From an uncultured Lachnospiraceae bacterium (GTDB taxonomy: Bacteria; Bacillota; Clostridia; Lachnospirales; Lachnospiraceae): a DNA stretch of 64,000 bases. This document shows positions 1 to 9,076 of the stretch, piece by piece; within the stretch, counting starts at the first letter, position 1; every line of letters begins with the position of its first letter. A program made the translations under genes and the position numbers. The stretch covers positions 62,001 to 126,000 of the forward strand of contig CAJTVN010000003.1 of assembly GCA_910579685.1 (NCBI GenBank), given 5' to 3'. The notes beneath the pieces are model-generated. The model was not told where the DNA came from, searched no databases, and saw only the letters and a list, made by a program, of their open reading frames with translations.

Positions 1-1212
1 GGGAAGTGCGGCGGAAATCAGAACCGTGAGAAGAGAAACCGCTGCGGAAAACAGAGCCACCTGAGGCGGAAACCGCACCGTAACGGGAAAATACAGCAGC
101 TCCCCCGCCAGATCCGAGTAAATTCCCGTCACTGTCTCGGTAAACAGATACCCGATTCCAATACTGAGCAGAACAGGAACCGCAGACAGGACAATTCCTT
201 CCAGCAGGACAGAACCGGCGATCTGCATGGGAGTGGCTCCCACGGACCGGAACATCCCCAGCTGTCTCATTCTCGCCCGTGCTGATACCTGGAAGGCTCC
301 ATTTATGATCATCACAAAGCAGCCCATGGCAAGCAGAAGCAGAATTCCATATATAATCGGCACACCCCAGTTCCCTATGGAGAATTCTATTCCGGGAGGA
401 AAAACAAAGTTCAGTGCCAGAAGAATGGTATGGTAGCGGAAATGATTGTCATATTTGCCGTACTCATTCTTCTCCACTCCCACCGCATCGGCAATCTGCG
501 GCATGATCTCATAGGTCTTCCGTACATCCTTCAGTCTGACATAGATGACCAGCTCCTCGTCCCCGCCAAGTGAGCTCCTGTCAAGATATCCCATGGCATA
601 ATATCCGGGAATCGAGGTATTGGTTGTCGCATCCAGCTTGCCAACCAGCGTTACCGATACCTCGCCCGTCCGGTCAAAGACCTCCCCCGCCTGCCTGACG
701 CGGGTCTCATCCAAAAGCTCCTCCCCCAGTCTTCTCTCCCCTATGGGCATTGTTATGGTATCTCCCAGATGATATCCGGGATTCCTCTCGAAAAAAGACT
801 TTGACACCACGATCTCCCCGGGGGCTTTGGGCACCCGGCCCTCCAGAACCGCATTCTTTTCCCCCATAAGCTCCCAGTAGTTTTGATCCGCATCCCGCAT
901 AAGCAGATAAGGAAGCGCACTCCCCTCCGGCAGCTCCAAACAGAAAAAAGGCCCCTTTACCATGGTTCTGTCCACATAGAGATTATTATCCACAATATCA
1001 AGTTTATCCGAAAAGATTTCCCCGCCCAGCTCCGCGTGCCACTGTCCGGATTCATATTCTTCTATTTCGATTCGCCATCCAAGCTCCGTGTAGCCGTAAG
1101 TACACAGGGCACACAGCAGTGTGGAGGCCAGAAGCACGGCAGCCATGATAGATAAGGATGTACGCTTATTTTCCTTTATCGTGTTAAGGGTATAGGAAAA
1201 AAGTACCTTCAT
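1..1212 (-). CDS. FtsX/MacB-type ABC transporter permease (C-terminus beyond window)
   Basis: About 404 codons are visible and the gene runs off the left edge. The start is an ATG inside an ATGA overlap with the stop of the ATPase gene upstream, so the two are translationally coupled. A membrane segment lies at about residues 17-36. A long soluble extracytoplasmic part follows, then an FtsX-type membrane domain with a hydrophobic helix after GVPIIYG and the cytoplasmic stretch RQLGMFRSVGATPMQI, typical of MacB/FtsX permeases. Proteins of this family work with a LolD/MacB-like ATPase to export or sense peptides, lipids or antibiotics. The two-component genes upstream on the same strand suggest envelope-stress or antimicrobial-peptide sensing. 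That role is inferred from context and the substrate is unknown. Confidence 0.9.
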   Translation of the reverse strand, partial: MKVLFSYTLNTIKENKRTSLSIMAAVLLASTLLCALCTYGYTELGWRIEIEEYESGQWHAELGGEIFSDKLDIVDNNLYVDRTMVKGPFFCLELPEGSALPYLLMRDADQNYWELMGEKNAVLEGRVPKAPGEIVVSKSFFERNPGYHLGDTITMPIGERRLGEELLDETRVRQAGEVFDRTGEVSVTLVGKLDATTNTSIPGYYAMGYLDRSSLGGDEELVIYVRLKDVRKTYEIMPQIADAVGVEKNEYGKYDNHFRYHTILLALNFVFPPGIEFSIGNWGVPIIYGILLLLAMGCFVMIINGAFQVSARARMRQLGMFRSVGATPMQIAGSVLLEGIVLSAVPVLLSIGIGYLFTETVTGIYSDLAGELLYFPVTVRFPPQVALFSAAVSLLTVLISAALP

Positions 1213-1937
1213 CGCCCCACCTCCCCGCAAATCCCTTCCTTGCAGTTCTCTTCGTTCGGGCGGATCCTCTCATCCGCAATGATTTTGCCATCCTCAATCG
1301 TGATAACTCTGTCGGCCTCAACCGCAACCCTCTCGTCATGGGTGATCAGGAGAATGGTCTGCCTGTATTTCTTATTCGAAAGCTTAAGGAGCCCCAGAAT
1401 CTCATCCGAGTTTCTCCGGTCCAGATTCCCCGTAGGCTCATCTGCCAGCAGAATCGCCGGCCGGTAGATCAGCGCTCTCGCAATCGCAGCCCGCTGCTGC
1501 TGCCCTCCCGAAATCTGGCTGGGCAGATGGGTGAGCCGATCCTTCAGCCCCAGCGTCTCCACCAGCTCGTCAAACCGTTTTTCGTCCGGCCTTCGTCCGT
1601 CAAGAAGCATGGGCAGAAGAATATTCTGCCTTATGTTAATAGAAGGAATCAGATTATAAAACTGGTAAACAATACCCACCTTGCGCCTTCTGAAAATTGA
1701 GCTCTGCTTTTCATCCAGCCCGGCAAGATCCGTCCCTTCGATCCAGACTTTTCCGCCGCTTGGACGGTCCACTCCGCCCAGCATATGGAGTAGCGTGGAT
1801 TTTCCGGAACCCGAGGATCCGTTAATCGCCACAAATTCACCCTGTCTCACAGACAGATCCACCTGATCCAGCGCTGTTACAAGCGTCTGCCCGCTGCCGT
1901 ATATTTTCGACAGCTTTTCACATTTTACGATTTCCAT
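1209..1937 (-). CDS. ABC transporter ATP-binding protein (LolD/MacB/BceA type)
   Basis: A 242-residue cytoplasmic ATPase energises the FtsX-type permease encoded next. Walker A is GSSGSGKST at residues 40-48. The signature ISGGQQQR is near residue 145 and Walker B is ILLADEPTGNLD near 162, the sequence usual in the MacB/LolD/BceA group. The stop overlaps the permease start by ATGA. The gene lies about 110 bases downstream of a sensor kinase gene, and two GTGAC repeats 11 bases apart lie in that gap. The family assignment is secure. Whether it serves antimicrobial-peptide resistance or another export task cannot be told from sequence. Confidence 0.95.
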   Translation of the reverse strand: MEIVKCEKLSKIYGSGQTLVTALDQVDLSVRQGEFVAINGSSGSGKSTLLHMLGGVDRPSGGKVWIEGTDLAGLDEKQSSIFRRRKVGIVYQFYNLIPSINIRQNILLPMLLDGRRPDEKRFDELVETLGLKDRLTHLPSQISGGQQQRAAIARALIYRPAILLADEPTGNLDRRNSDEILGLLKLSNKKYRQTILLITHDERVAVEADRVITIEDGKIIADERIRPNEENCKEGICGEVGR

Positions 1938-2030
1938 TTAACTGCCCTGCCTTTCCGTTCTTTCGCCAAAACCCGCATCGATAATTGCCGCATCCGGCCT
2001 TACAGACTATTTGTACCTTAACAGGGCAAT

Positions 2031-2046
2031 GTGACGATCCGGTGAC
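2031..2046. promoter_or_regulatory. direct repeat GTGAC-N6-GTGAC, candidate response-regulator site
   Basis: Two GTGAC copies are spaced 11 bases start to start, one helical turn, in the gap between the kinase and the ABC ATPase genes. OmpR-family regulators commonly bind such direct repeats. The regulator encoded at 3238-3930 is the natural candidate, but no convincing -35/-10 pair was found, so this is tentative. Confidence 0.3.
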
Positions 2047-2048
2047 AT

Positions 2049-3251
2049 TCACCTGTTTTTATAAAATTTGATCACAAATCTCCCGCCCCCTTCCCTGCGG
2101 TTCTGGGCCCGGATCTCCCCGTTCTGGCTCTCGATCAGGGATCTTGCCAGGGAAAGTCCTATCCCCGCACTGTCTCTTTCGGCCCCCGCCCCCCGGTAAA
2201 AGCGTTCAAACAGATGCGGCAGATCCTCAGCCGAAAAGCCCGGTCCCTGATCCTCCACCGTGATCTGTGTATAGATCGGATTGCCGCATATTCCTATGGT
2301 GATCACCGACCCCGCAGGCCCGTGCTCGGAAGCATTTTTAAGAATATTCCCCAGAGCCTCCCTGGTCCAGCCCAGATCACAGGACAGGGAGATATCCTCC
2401 CATTCAGCCTCCTTTCCCGCAAACTCAATCCGCTGTTCCTTTTTGTCCGCAAGAGGCCGGACGGCCTCCATCGCACACTCCATAAGCTCGCCTGCCGTCA
2501 CCTCTCTGATCTTAAAGGACAAAACCCCGGCATCCGCTCTCGACAATGTGAGCAGCGCCGCACACAGCTCAGAGAGCCTGTCCGTCTGGCTTTCCATCTT
2601 TTGCACCGTCATGCGGACTTCCTCCCCTGTAACCCGGCGCAGCACAAGCTCGCTGAGCACGGAGAGCGAGGTGAGGGGCGTCTTGAACTGGTGGGAGATA
2701 TCCGCCATATCCCGGGCAAGATTTTCCTTCTCCATCCTCAAGCTTTCCCTGCTCTCCCGCAGCGTCACCACGGTCTTGTATATCTCATCCTCCAGAAGGG
2801 AGAGAAAATCCTGCCTTCTTTCCAGGGACATGGAATAATCGCCCTCCTCCACCCCTCTCAGATACTCGGTCAGCTCTCCGACTCTTTTACAGAGCTTTCG
2901 CCTCTCCCTGTTTGAAAAGAACAGAAATACTACGGCTCCCGCGCCCCCGGCCAGTCCCCCGCACAAAAGGACCGCCGTATACCTGTCCTGCCCGGACAGC
3001 TGTCCGTGGTAGCCGTATTTTCCAAGTATTACTCTTCCCGCCTCCAGATCAAAGCCTTCCGTATCCTTAAGGGCTTTCATGACAAGAGAGCTCTCTTTCG
3101 GCATCGCAGAGGCCACGGCGGCCAGCTTGTCATAAAACAGGCTCTCACTCCACTGCAGGCATCCGAAAAAGACTGCCGTGCCAAAAACCGTACAGACCGC
3201 AAAAATCCATACGGCCCAAATGATCTGTGTCTTTCTCTCAGTCATCCGCAT
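2049..3251 (-). CDS. sensor histidine kinase
   Basis: A 400-residue membrane kinase. Transmembrane helices at about residues 11-33 and 92-113 flank an extracytoplasmic loop of roughly 60 residues. A linker follows, then a HisKA domain with the phospho-accepting His at 187 in SHQFKTPLTSL, and a HATPase domain with an N box (LGNILKNASEHG) and G boxes (DQGPGFS, GIGLSLARS). Its start overlaps the end of the response regulator gene by 14 bases, so the pair is co-translated. The substantial loop separates it from BceS kinases, which have almost none. It should phosphorylate the OmpR-type regulator, probably to control the neighbouring ABC exporter. The signal is unknown. Confidence 0.93.
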   Translation of the reverse strand: MRMTERKTQIIWAVWIFAVCTVFGTAVFFGCLQWSESLFYDKLAAVASAMPKESSLVMKALKDTEGFDLEAGRVILGKYGYHGQLSGQDRYTAVLLCGGLAGGAGAVVFLFFSNRERRKLCKRVGELTEYLRGVEEGDYSMSLERRQDFLSLLEDEIYKTVVTLRESRESLRMEKENLARDMADISHQFKTPLTSLSVLSELVLRRVTGEEVRMTVQKMESQTDRLSELCAALLTLSRADAGVLSFKIREVTAGELMECAMEAVRPLADKKEQRIEFAGKEAEWEDISLSCDLGWTREALGNILKNASEHGPAGSVITIGICGNPIYTQITVEDQGPGFSAEDLPHLFERFYRGAGAERDSAGIGLSLARSLIESQNGEIRAQNRREGGGRFVIKFYKNR

Positions 3252-3930
3252 CCTCCATCTTATATCCTATCCCCCGGACAGTGTGAAGATACTGCCTGGA
3301 ACCGCTTCCGAGCTTTTTGCGCAGGCGTTTCACCATAACCGTCAGCGTATTGTCATTTACAAATTCACCGTCATTATCCCAAAAATGCGCAAGCAGAACA
3401 TTCCTGGTCAGCGTTCTCTCCTTATTCTCCATCAGATACTGCAGAAGCCGGAACTCTCCGGCGGTGAGAGAGATCTCCCGTCCGCCTGCGGTGACTATGG
3501 TTTTCTGTTTATCCAGCCGGATGTTCCCGCAGGTAAGCGCCTGCGTGCTCCGCACTGCTTTTCCCCGGCGGCGCAGCACTGCCCGGATCCGCGAGATCAG
3601 CACCCCTGTCTTGAAGGGCTTGGTCACATAATCATCCGCTCCCATATCCAGCCCCCTGATAATATCTCTCTCCTCCTCTCTTGCCGTAAGAATGATTACG
3701 GGCGGCGCCTCTTCCTCTTTTCCCTCTGCATGAAGCCTCTCGAGAAACGCCCATCCCTCCCCGTCAGGCAGTCCCAGATCCAGAAGAATCATACAATATT
3801 CTCTGATGTCCTCCCGGAATGCCTCCTGCAGGGATTTCACCGCAGCAGCTCCAAACCCCTCCTCCTTTAGAAGCTCGGAGAGCGCATACAAAATCGTACT
3901 GTCATCCTCAATTATCAATATCCGCTCCAT
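3238..3930 (-). CDS. OmpR-family response regulator
   Basis: A 230-residue regulator with an N-terminal receiver domain: acidic pocket at residues 9-10, phospho-acceptor Asp at 51 in LLDLGLPDGEG, and conserved Lys in YVTKPF. The C-terminal winged helix ends with VRGIGYKME, characteristic of OmpR/PhoB DNA-binding domains. It is the first gene of a regulator-kinase-ATPase-permease block and overlaps the kinase gene by 14 bases. It probably activates transcription of the exporter through direct repeats in the kinase-exporter gap. The family call is certain and the target is inferred. Confidence 0.95.
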   Translation of the reverse strand: MERILIIEDDSTILYALSELLKEEGFGAAAVKSLQEAFREDIREYCMILLDLGLPDGEGWAFLERLHAEGKEEEAPPVIILTAREEERDIIRGLDMGADDYVTKPFKTGVLISRIRAVLRRRGKAVRSTQALTCGNIRLDKQKTIVTAGGREISLTAGEFRLLQYLMENKERTLTRNVLLAHFWDNDGEFVNDNTLTVMVKRLRKKLGSGSRQYLHTVRGIGYKMEDADD

Positions 3931-3947
3931 ATCAATCCCCCCGCATG

Positions 3948-4742
3948 TCAGTCCCTTCCCTCATCCGGATAATCCACCACCATTTCTCCGATCATGTCCA
4001 GATCAATCATGAGCTTTCCGCCAAAGATCCCCACGGGAACCTTACCGTTCAGTCCATAGACCGACGGGTAATCCCCGCTCTCAAGATCATAGACGATCAG
4101 CTTCCTCTTATAGGGATCCACGATCCAGTACTCCTTCACACCGGCATTCAGATATTTACCCGGCTTCTTCAGACAGTCCTTGCGCCTGGTGGAAGGGGAG
4201 AGCACCTCTGCCAGAAAATCCGGCGCTCCCATGATACCCCATTTCATAATCTTATCCCTGTCGCACAGGACGATCACATCCGGCTGCACCATGGTTCTGT
4301 TGTCACAGTCGAGCCGCACATCCACCGGGGACATTAGCGGAATACAGCTTCCTTTATGATCGAGAATAAAGTTTGCAATCTGCCGGTGAATCTCACCTCC
4401 GATTCTCTGATGTACAAAGGTGGGCGAACTCATGTCATAGAACACGCCGTCGATCAGCTCCACCCTCTTGTCCTCCGGCAGCGCATAGTAATCCTCCACC
4501 GTATAATCCCCCTGCTTCTTGACGGATCCATATGCCGCCTCTTCCTCCCTGACTGAGGAATGCGTACCGCTCTCCCCGTTAAAAAGGCTCTCCAGCGCCT
4601 GCAGTGTATCGTAGCGGGGATTTGCCGTCTCCCCGCCGAAAACCTTCTGTACCGTCCCCAGCGGCACCCCGCTCATCTGCGCAATCTGCGTGTAAGAGTA
4701 GCCCTTTTCCTTCTTGATCCGTTTCATCTCTTCAATCGTCAT
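3948..4742 (-). CDS. HTH (XRE-like)-Uma2 family endonuclease fusion
   Basis: The start is the ATG preceded by GGAGGAAGGG. An ATG 30 bases upstream lacks a comparable site. Residues 1-60 form a short XRE-type helix-turn-helix (YSYTQIAQMSGVPLGTVQKV). The rest is an Uma2/DUF820 domain of the PD-(D/E)XK nuclease fold with YALPEDKRVELIDG, QPDVIVLCD, FLAEVLSPST and EYWIVD in order. Uma2 proteins are abundant in cyanobacteria and Clostridia and lack a settled biological role. The N-terminal HTH suggests a DNA-targeted or self-regulating nuclease. It ends close to the response-regulator gene start on the same strand but need not share its role. Confidence 0.88.
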   Translation of the reverse strand: MTIEEMKRIKKEKGYSYTQIAQMSGVPLGTVQKVFGGETANPRYDTLQALESLFNGESGTHSSVREEEAAYGSVKKQGDYTVEDYYALPEDKRVELIDGVFYDMSSPTFVHQRIGGEIHRQIANFILDHKGSCIPLMSPVDVRLDCDNRTMVQPDVIVLCDRDKIMKWGIMGAPDFLAEVLSPSTRRKDCLKKPGKYLNAGVKEYWIVDPYKRKLIVYDLESGDYPSVYGLNGKVPVGIFGGKLMIDLDMIGEMVVDYPDEGRD

Positions 4743-4880
4743 ATCCCTTCCTCCTCCGTCTCTCTTTACCATATTATACCCAATTTATACCCGTTTTGCA
4801 ACCGTATATTATCCGTTTACTTTTGTCACCCTGTCACAGCCATGAATGCGGAAGCAGGCTGTCCTAAAACTAAGAAGAGC

Positions 4881-4942
4881 TTAAGACTTTTTAGAGAATA
4901 TTTAAAGATTCCAATGGTAAGATAAGCAGATAGTGGTAAAAT
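4881..4942 (+). promoter_or_regulatory. candidate promoter with OmpR-type direct repeats
   Basis: Three related hexamers, TTAAGA, TTAGAG and TTAAAG, recur every 10-11 bases between 4881 and 4907. A -10-like TAAAAT lies at 4937-4942 with no recognisable -35. This is the layout of a promoter activated by an OmpR-type regulator bound on one DNA face. It precedes such a regulator gene, so autoregulation is plausible. Confidence 0.4.
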
Positions 4943-4963
4943 AAAAGTATCAATGAGGTGACA

Positions 4964-5641
4964 ATGATGAGAATCTTACTTGCGGAAGATGACAGAGCGC
5001 TGAACCAGACCCTGGCCTACCAGCTGGAGCATGAAGGATTTATAGTGGATTCCTGCTATGACGGCGAGGAAGCCCTGTTTTACTGTGAGCAGGCCATCCA
5101 TGACATTATACTTCTCGACAGGATGCTGCCCTGCCTGGAGGGAACCGATATTCTCAAGCAGCTGCGCAAAAAGGGCATTGTTACCCCCATTATTCTGATC
5201 ACGGCCCTGGGTACCCTCACGGACAAGGTGGAGGGCCTTAATCTGGGAGCGGACGATTATCTGGTAAAGCCCTTTGCCTTTGAGGAGCTTTTAGCCAGAA
5301 TCCGCTGTGTGGCAAGACGGCCTCATACTCTCACGGGCAGCGATACCCTGTCCGTTGCCGACATTGACTTTCAGCTCGGGGAGGGCATCCTCACGGGTCC
5401 TTCCGGCAGCTGCACGCTCTCCAAAAAGGAGGCCGCTCTCTTAGAAGCCTTTCTGCGCTCCGGGGGACAGACGCTGCATAGAAGCACCCTGCTCTTAAAG
5501 GTCTGGGGTCCCGACAGCGATGTGGAGGATGGCAATCTCGACAATTACATTCACTTTCTGCGCAGACGTCTCCAGATCTCCGGAAGCCGCCTCAGAATTA
5601 CGACCGTCCGTGGAATCGGCTACCGCCTGCAGGAGGATTAA
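4964..5641 (+). CDS. OmpR-family response regulator
   Basis: About 225 residues. The start is the first of two adjacent ATG codons, five bases after AGGTG; a GTG six bases earlier would overlap that site. The receiver domain has acidic residues 9-10, phospho-acceptor Asp 52 in LLDRMLP and the conserved Lys in YLVKPF. The winged-helix domain ends with TTVRGIGYRL. The kinase gene follows one base after the stop. The sequence differs clearly from the other OmpR regulator in the window, so it is a separate system. No transporter target is adjacent on this strand, so its regulon is unknown apart from possible autoregulation. Confidence 0.95.
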   Translation: MMRILLAEDDRALNQTLAYQLEHEGFIVDSCYDGEEALFYCEQAIHDIILLDRMLPCLEGTDILKQLRKKGIVTPIILITALGTLTDKVEGLNLGADDYLVKPFAFEELLARIRCVARRPHTLTGSDTLSVADIDFQLGEGILTGPSGSCTLSKKEAALLEAFLRSGGQTLHRSTLLLKVWGPDSDVEDGNLDNYIHFLRRRLQISGSRLRITTVRGIGYRLQED

Positions 5642-5642
5642 G

Positions 5643-6980
5643 ATGTTCCAAAAAGTCCGTTTAAGGCTTACCGCTCTGTGTGCAGGGGCCACTTCCTTTA
5701 TCACTATTTTTATGTCGCTGCTCTATCTGTTCGTCTCTGAGAACAGTCTTTACGAAAACCAGTTCCGGGCGTTTTGCAACGACATGAACACGATCACCAC
5801 CAGCCTGGAACAGCAAACCGTTATCTCCATGGAATGGCTCTCCCGGATGGAGGCTCAGGGAAATTATCTCTTTTTTGCCACGGACAACGGAGTTCCCTTT
5901 CTCTATAACCAGCTGCCTGCGCAGGAGGAAAGCTCTCTGCGCAGGCAGCTCTTTGAAGAGGCCCTAAAGGGCGGCGAGAGCGCTCCGTCCGTTTCCGTCT
6001 CAACGCAGAATATATCCACCGGACAGATCACGACGCATTCGGAGTTCCGGTTTTCCTCTGCTCTCATGGACATGGAGTATTTTGCCGGTATCATCCTTTC
6101 CAGAAAGGAAGGTGCGGCTTCCTGCCTTCAGATCATAGTCCTCTCTCCCCTGGACAGCCTTTCCCGCCAGATTCTGGAACAGCGGCTGCACTTTTTTCTC
6201 ATTGATGCCGCCGCCGTGCTGTTTCTCCTGTTCTTCTCCTGGATTTTAACGGGAAGACTCTTAAAACCCATTATAGAAAATCACAGAAAGCAGGTTCAGT
6301 TTGTGGCATCCGCATCCCACGAGCTGCGCACGCCCCTTGCGGTCATCCTATCCTGTGCCGAGTGCTGCAGGAATGCCTCCGACGAGGAGAAAAAGGGATT
6401 TCTTTCGGTTATCCAAAAGGAAGGACAGCGCATGTCCTCTCTCATCAACGACCTGCTCACTCTCTCCCAATCCGACAACAGGCTTTTTTCCATCTCACCA
6501 AAGCCAACCGAGCTGGACACTCTGTTCATGAATGTCTTTGAAGCTTTCCAGCCTCTTGCAAAGGAAAAGTCCATCACCTTGTCTGTCAGCCTGCCGGAGA
6601 GAGCGCTCCCTCTGTGCCTGGCCGATCCTGACCGCATCAGCCAGGTACTCTCCATCCTCCTGCACAATGCGGTCAGCTATACGCCGGAGCACGGGAAGAT
6701 TGAGCTTCTTCTTACCTATGAAAAGGAGCGTTTCCTGCTCTCAGTCAGGGATAACGGAATCGGCATTTCCGATCAGGATAAGGGGAAAATTTTTGACCGT
6801 TTTTTCCGGGCCGAAAAAGCCCGAAGCACCAAAGGGCACTTCGGGCTCGGGCTGTCCATTGCCTATGAAATTGTAAAATCCCACGGAGGCTCGATCCGGG
6901 TCTGCGACGCTGCCGGCGGAGGCAGTATTTTCACCGTCGTCCTTCCCGGAAGGTCACATTCTCCCCTCAGTCCCTCTTGA
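5643..6980 (+). CDS. sensor histidine kinase
   Basis: A 445-residue kinase starting at the ATG right after AGGAGGATTAAG. Transmembrane helices at about 11-31 and 183-204 enclose an extracytoplasmic domain of about 150 residues with no recognised fold. HisKA follows with His 226 in ASHELRTPLAVI. The HATPase domain has QVLSILLHNAVSYT, DNGIGIS and FGLGLSIA. Its partner is the OmpR regulator one base upstream. The last 14 bases overlap the end of the convergent GH42 gene, so the two transcripts share complementary 3' ends. The signal cannot be inferred. Confidence 0.95.
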   Translation: MFQKVRLRLTALCAGATSFITIFMSLLYLFVSENSLYENQFRAFCNDMNTITTSLEQQTVISMEWLSRMEAQGNYLFFATDNGVPFLYNQLPAQEESSLRRQLFEEALKGGESAPSVSVSTQNISTGQITTHSEFRFSSALMDMEYFAGIILSRKEGAASCLQIIVLSPLDSLSRQILEQRLHFFLIDAAAVLFLLFFSWILTGRLLKPIIENHRKQVQFVASASHELRTPLAVILSCAECCRNASDEEKKGFLSVIQKEGQRMSSLINDLLTLSQSDNRLFSISPKPTELDTLFMNVFEAFQPLAKEKSITLSVSLPERALPLCLADPDRISQVLSILLHNAVSYTPEHGKIELLLTYEKERFLLSVRDNGIGISDQDKGKIFDRFFRAEKARSTKGHFGLGLSIAYEIVKSHGGSIRVCDAAGGGSIFTVVLPGRSHSPLSPS

Positions 6981-9003
6981 GTATGGCCACGCCGGCCTTA
7001 GGGAGCCTCAAACTCTCGCCGGCCTCAAAAGTCCTTCCGCCAAGCAGCTCTGTACCTCCATGCTGCAGGATAATCTCCGTCTCATCCTCCGTATGGTTCA
7101 GCAGGAAAAGAAAGCTTCCGTTCTCATTTTCCCTGACTGCGGCCTCCACACCCTCCGGCGTTCTTGCTGCCGGTTCAATGCCAAGCTCTTCGCACAGCTC
7201 CCCGAGAAAGCTTCTGTAAAATGCATCGTCCGAACGGCTCGCCACATAATAAGCCTTTCCTTCTCCCATCCGGTTGCAGGTCAGCACGGGCATGCCCTCG
7301 TAAAAATCACTTTCGTAGGAAGCAAGACTCTCGGCCCCCTGCAGATGCAGAAGATCGCAGAGCAATGTGGCCGGATATTTCTTCCCTTTGTAGAAAAAGG
7401 AATTTTCCTCTCCCTCCGGAAGGGCATCGGTCTCCTCCACCCAGATTCCCAGAATATCTTTCAGCCTTCCGGGATATCCGCCTGTAACCACCAGATCGTG
7501 ATCCTCCACATAGCCGCCAAAGAAAGTGGTCAGGAATGTGCCTCCGCTCTTCACAAAGCTGCGTATTCTCTCGTCAAACCCGTCCTTGCACATATAAAGA
7601 AGAGGCGCTATCACCAGCTTGTAATCTGATAAATCTGTCTCGGAATCTTTTTCCGCATCAATAATATCCACCGCAATATTCATTTCGTTCAGAGCCTTAT
7701 AATAGGCCATGACCTCGCCGCAGTAGTTGATCAGCTTGCTCGGGCCTGCGGAATACTCCGCCGCCCACCAGTTGTCCCAGTCAAAGACAATGGCTGCCTT
7801 CGCAGGCGTCCTGCCTCCAAGAAGCTCGTTCCCAAGCCTGTCAAGCTCCTCTCCAAGGGCCGCAATCTCCCGGAACACCCTGGTATTTTCCGTTCCCACA
7901 TGATCGATCACCGCACCGTGATATTTTTCACAGGCCCCAATGCTCCTTCTCATCTGGAAAAACATCACCGTGTCCGCACCGTGGGCCACCGCCTGGTAGC
8001 TCCACAGCCGCATCACGCCGGGACGTTTGAGCTTACAGTAAGCATGCCAGTTGCTGACGCTGGGGGTCTGCTCCATGAGCGCAAAGGGCATACCTCCCTT
8101 AAGCCCTCTCATGAGATCATGCCGCAGAGACACCTGTGCCGGAACCGCCTGGCTGTCCGGATAGTTGTCCCATGAAATAAAGTCCATGTGCTTTCCCCAC
8201 TTAAAATAATCCAGCGTCTTGTAGGTTCCCATCAGGTTCGTGGTAACCGGAATATCCGGCGTGTATTTCTTCACCGCCTCTTCCTCCAGCCGGTAGCATG
8301 CCAGAATACTGTCAGAGTTAAAGCGATTGTAGTCCAGAGAAATTCCCTGGAAATTGGTGGCCATCCTGCCGCCCCATTCAAACTCCTCCGAACGCAGATC
8401 CGGCACCACCACATCCTCGAAATCATACATGGTATGACTCCAGAAGGCCGTGTTCCACACACGATTCAGCTCCTCAATGGTGCCGTACTTTTCTTTCAGC
8501 CAGATACGGAAAGCCTTTTCGCAGTTATCGCAGTAGCATTCTCCCCCGTATTCATTGGCGATGTGCCACGCCACGATGTTGTCGTAGTCCCGATAACGCT
8601 CCGCAAGCTTCTCCGCAAGTGCCACGGAATACTTCCGATAGGTTGGGCTGTTGGGACAGGAGTTGTGCCGGCTCCCGAATTTCCTCTTCATTCCGGTCCG
8701 CTCCACGCGCAGGATATCCGGATGTTTTCTCGCCATCCATGCGGGATGAGCCGCCGTGGAGGTAGCCAGGCATACCTTGATGCCGTTTTTTTTCACCAGC
8801 TCCATGATTCTGTCAAGCCGGGAAAAATCGTAGGTATCCTCATCCGGCTGCAGCGCCGCCCAGCTGAACACATTCAGCGTCACCACGTCGATATGGGCCA
8901 GCCTGAACAGCCGCATATCCTCCTCCCAGACCTCCTCCGGCCACTGCTCCGGATTGTAGTCCCCTCCGAACAGAATCTTTTGTACCTTGTCGTTTAATAT
9001 CAT
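6967..9003 (-). CDS. GH42 beta-galactosidase
   Basis: About 678 residues, starting at the ATG preceded by AAGGAGAAGAG. A longer frame upstream is non-homologous and crosses a hairpin. The TIM barrel carries the acid/base Glu 151 in HIANEYGG and the nucleophile Glu 311 in FALMEQTPS. Cys 116, 156, 158 and 161 reproduce the zinc-binding cluster known from GH42 enzymes. The trimerisation domain and a small C-terminal beta domain follow, and the length is normal. There is no signal peptide, so it acts inside the cell on imported galactosides such as plant galactan or arabinogalactan fragments. It is second in an operon behind a binding lipoprotein, from which a strong stem-loop separates it. Confidence 0.95.
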   Translation of the reverse strand: MILNDKVQKILFGGDYNPEQWPEEVWEEDMRLFRLAHIDVVTLNVFSWAALQPDEDTYDFSRLDRIMELVKKNGIKVCLATSTAAHPAWMARKHPDILRVERTGMKRKFGSRHNSCPNSPTYRKYSVALAEKLAERYRDYDNIVAWHIANEYGGECYCDNCEKAFRIWLKEKYGTIEELNRVWNTAFWSHTMYDFEDVVVPDLRSEEFEWGGRMATNFQGISLDYNRFNSDSILACYRLEEEAVKKYTPDIPVTTNLMGTYKTLDYFKWGKHMDFISWDNYPDSQAVPAQVSLRHDLMRGLKGGMPFALMEQTPSVSNWHAYCKLKRPGVMRLWSYQAVAHGADTVMFFQMRRSIGACEKYHGAVIDHVGTENTRVFREIAALGEELDRLGNELLGGRTPAKAAIVFDWDNWWAAEYSAGPSKLINYCGEVMAYYKALNEMNIAVDIIDAEKDSETDLSDYKLVIAPLLYMCKDGFDERIRSFVKSGGTFLTTFFGGYVEDHDLVVTGGYPGRLKDILGIWVEETDALPEGEENSFFYKGKKYPATLLCDLLHLQGAESLASYESDFYEGMPVLTCNRMGEGKAYYVASRSDDAFYRSFLGELCEELGIEPAARTPEGVEAAVRENENGSFLFLLNHTEDETEIILQHGGTELLGGRTFEAGESLRLPKAGVAILKRD

Positions 9004-9031
9004 GTCTCTTCTCCTTGAATTAATATTATTT

Positions 9032-9074
9032 CCGTCTGTGCGCTGCCAGAGCCAGAGCGCCAGCGCACAGATGG
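9032..9074 (-). repeat. intercistronic stem-loop downstream of lipoprotein gene
   Basis: Arms of 14 bases with one G-U pair (9032-9045 and 9061-9074) enclose a 15-base loop, starting two bases after the lipoprotein stop. There is no U-tract, so it is more likely an RNA processing or stability element than a terminator. Confidence 0.7.
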
Positions 9075-9076
9075 AA

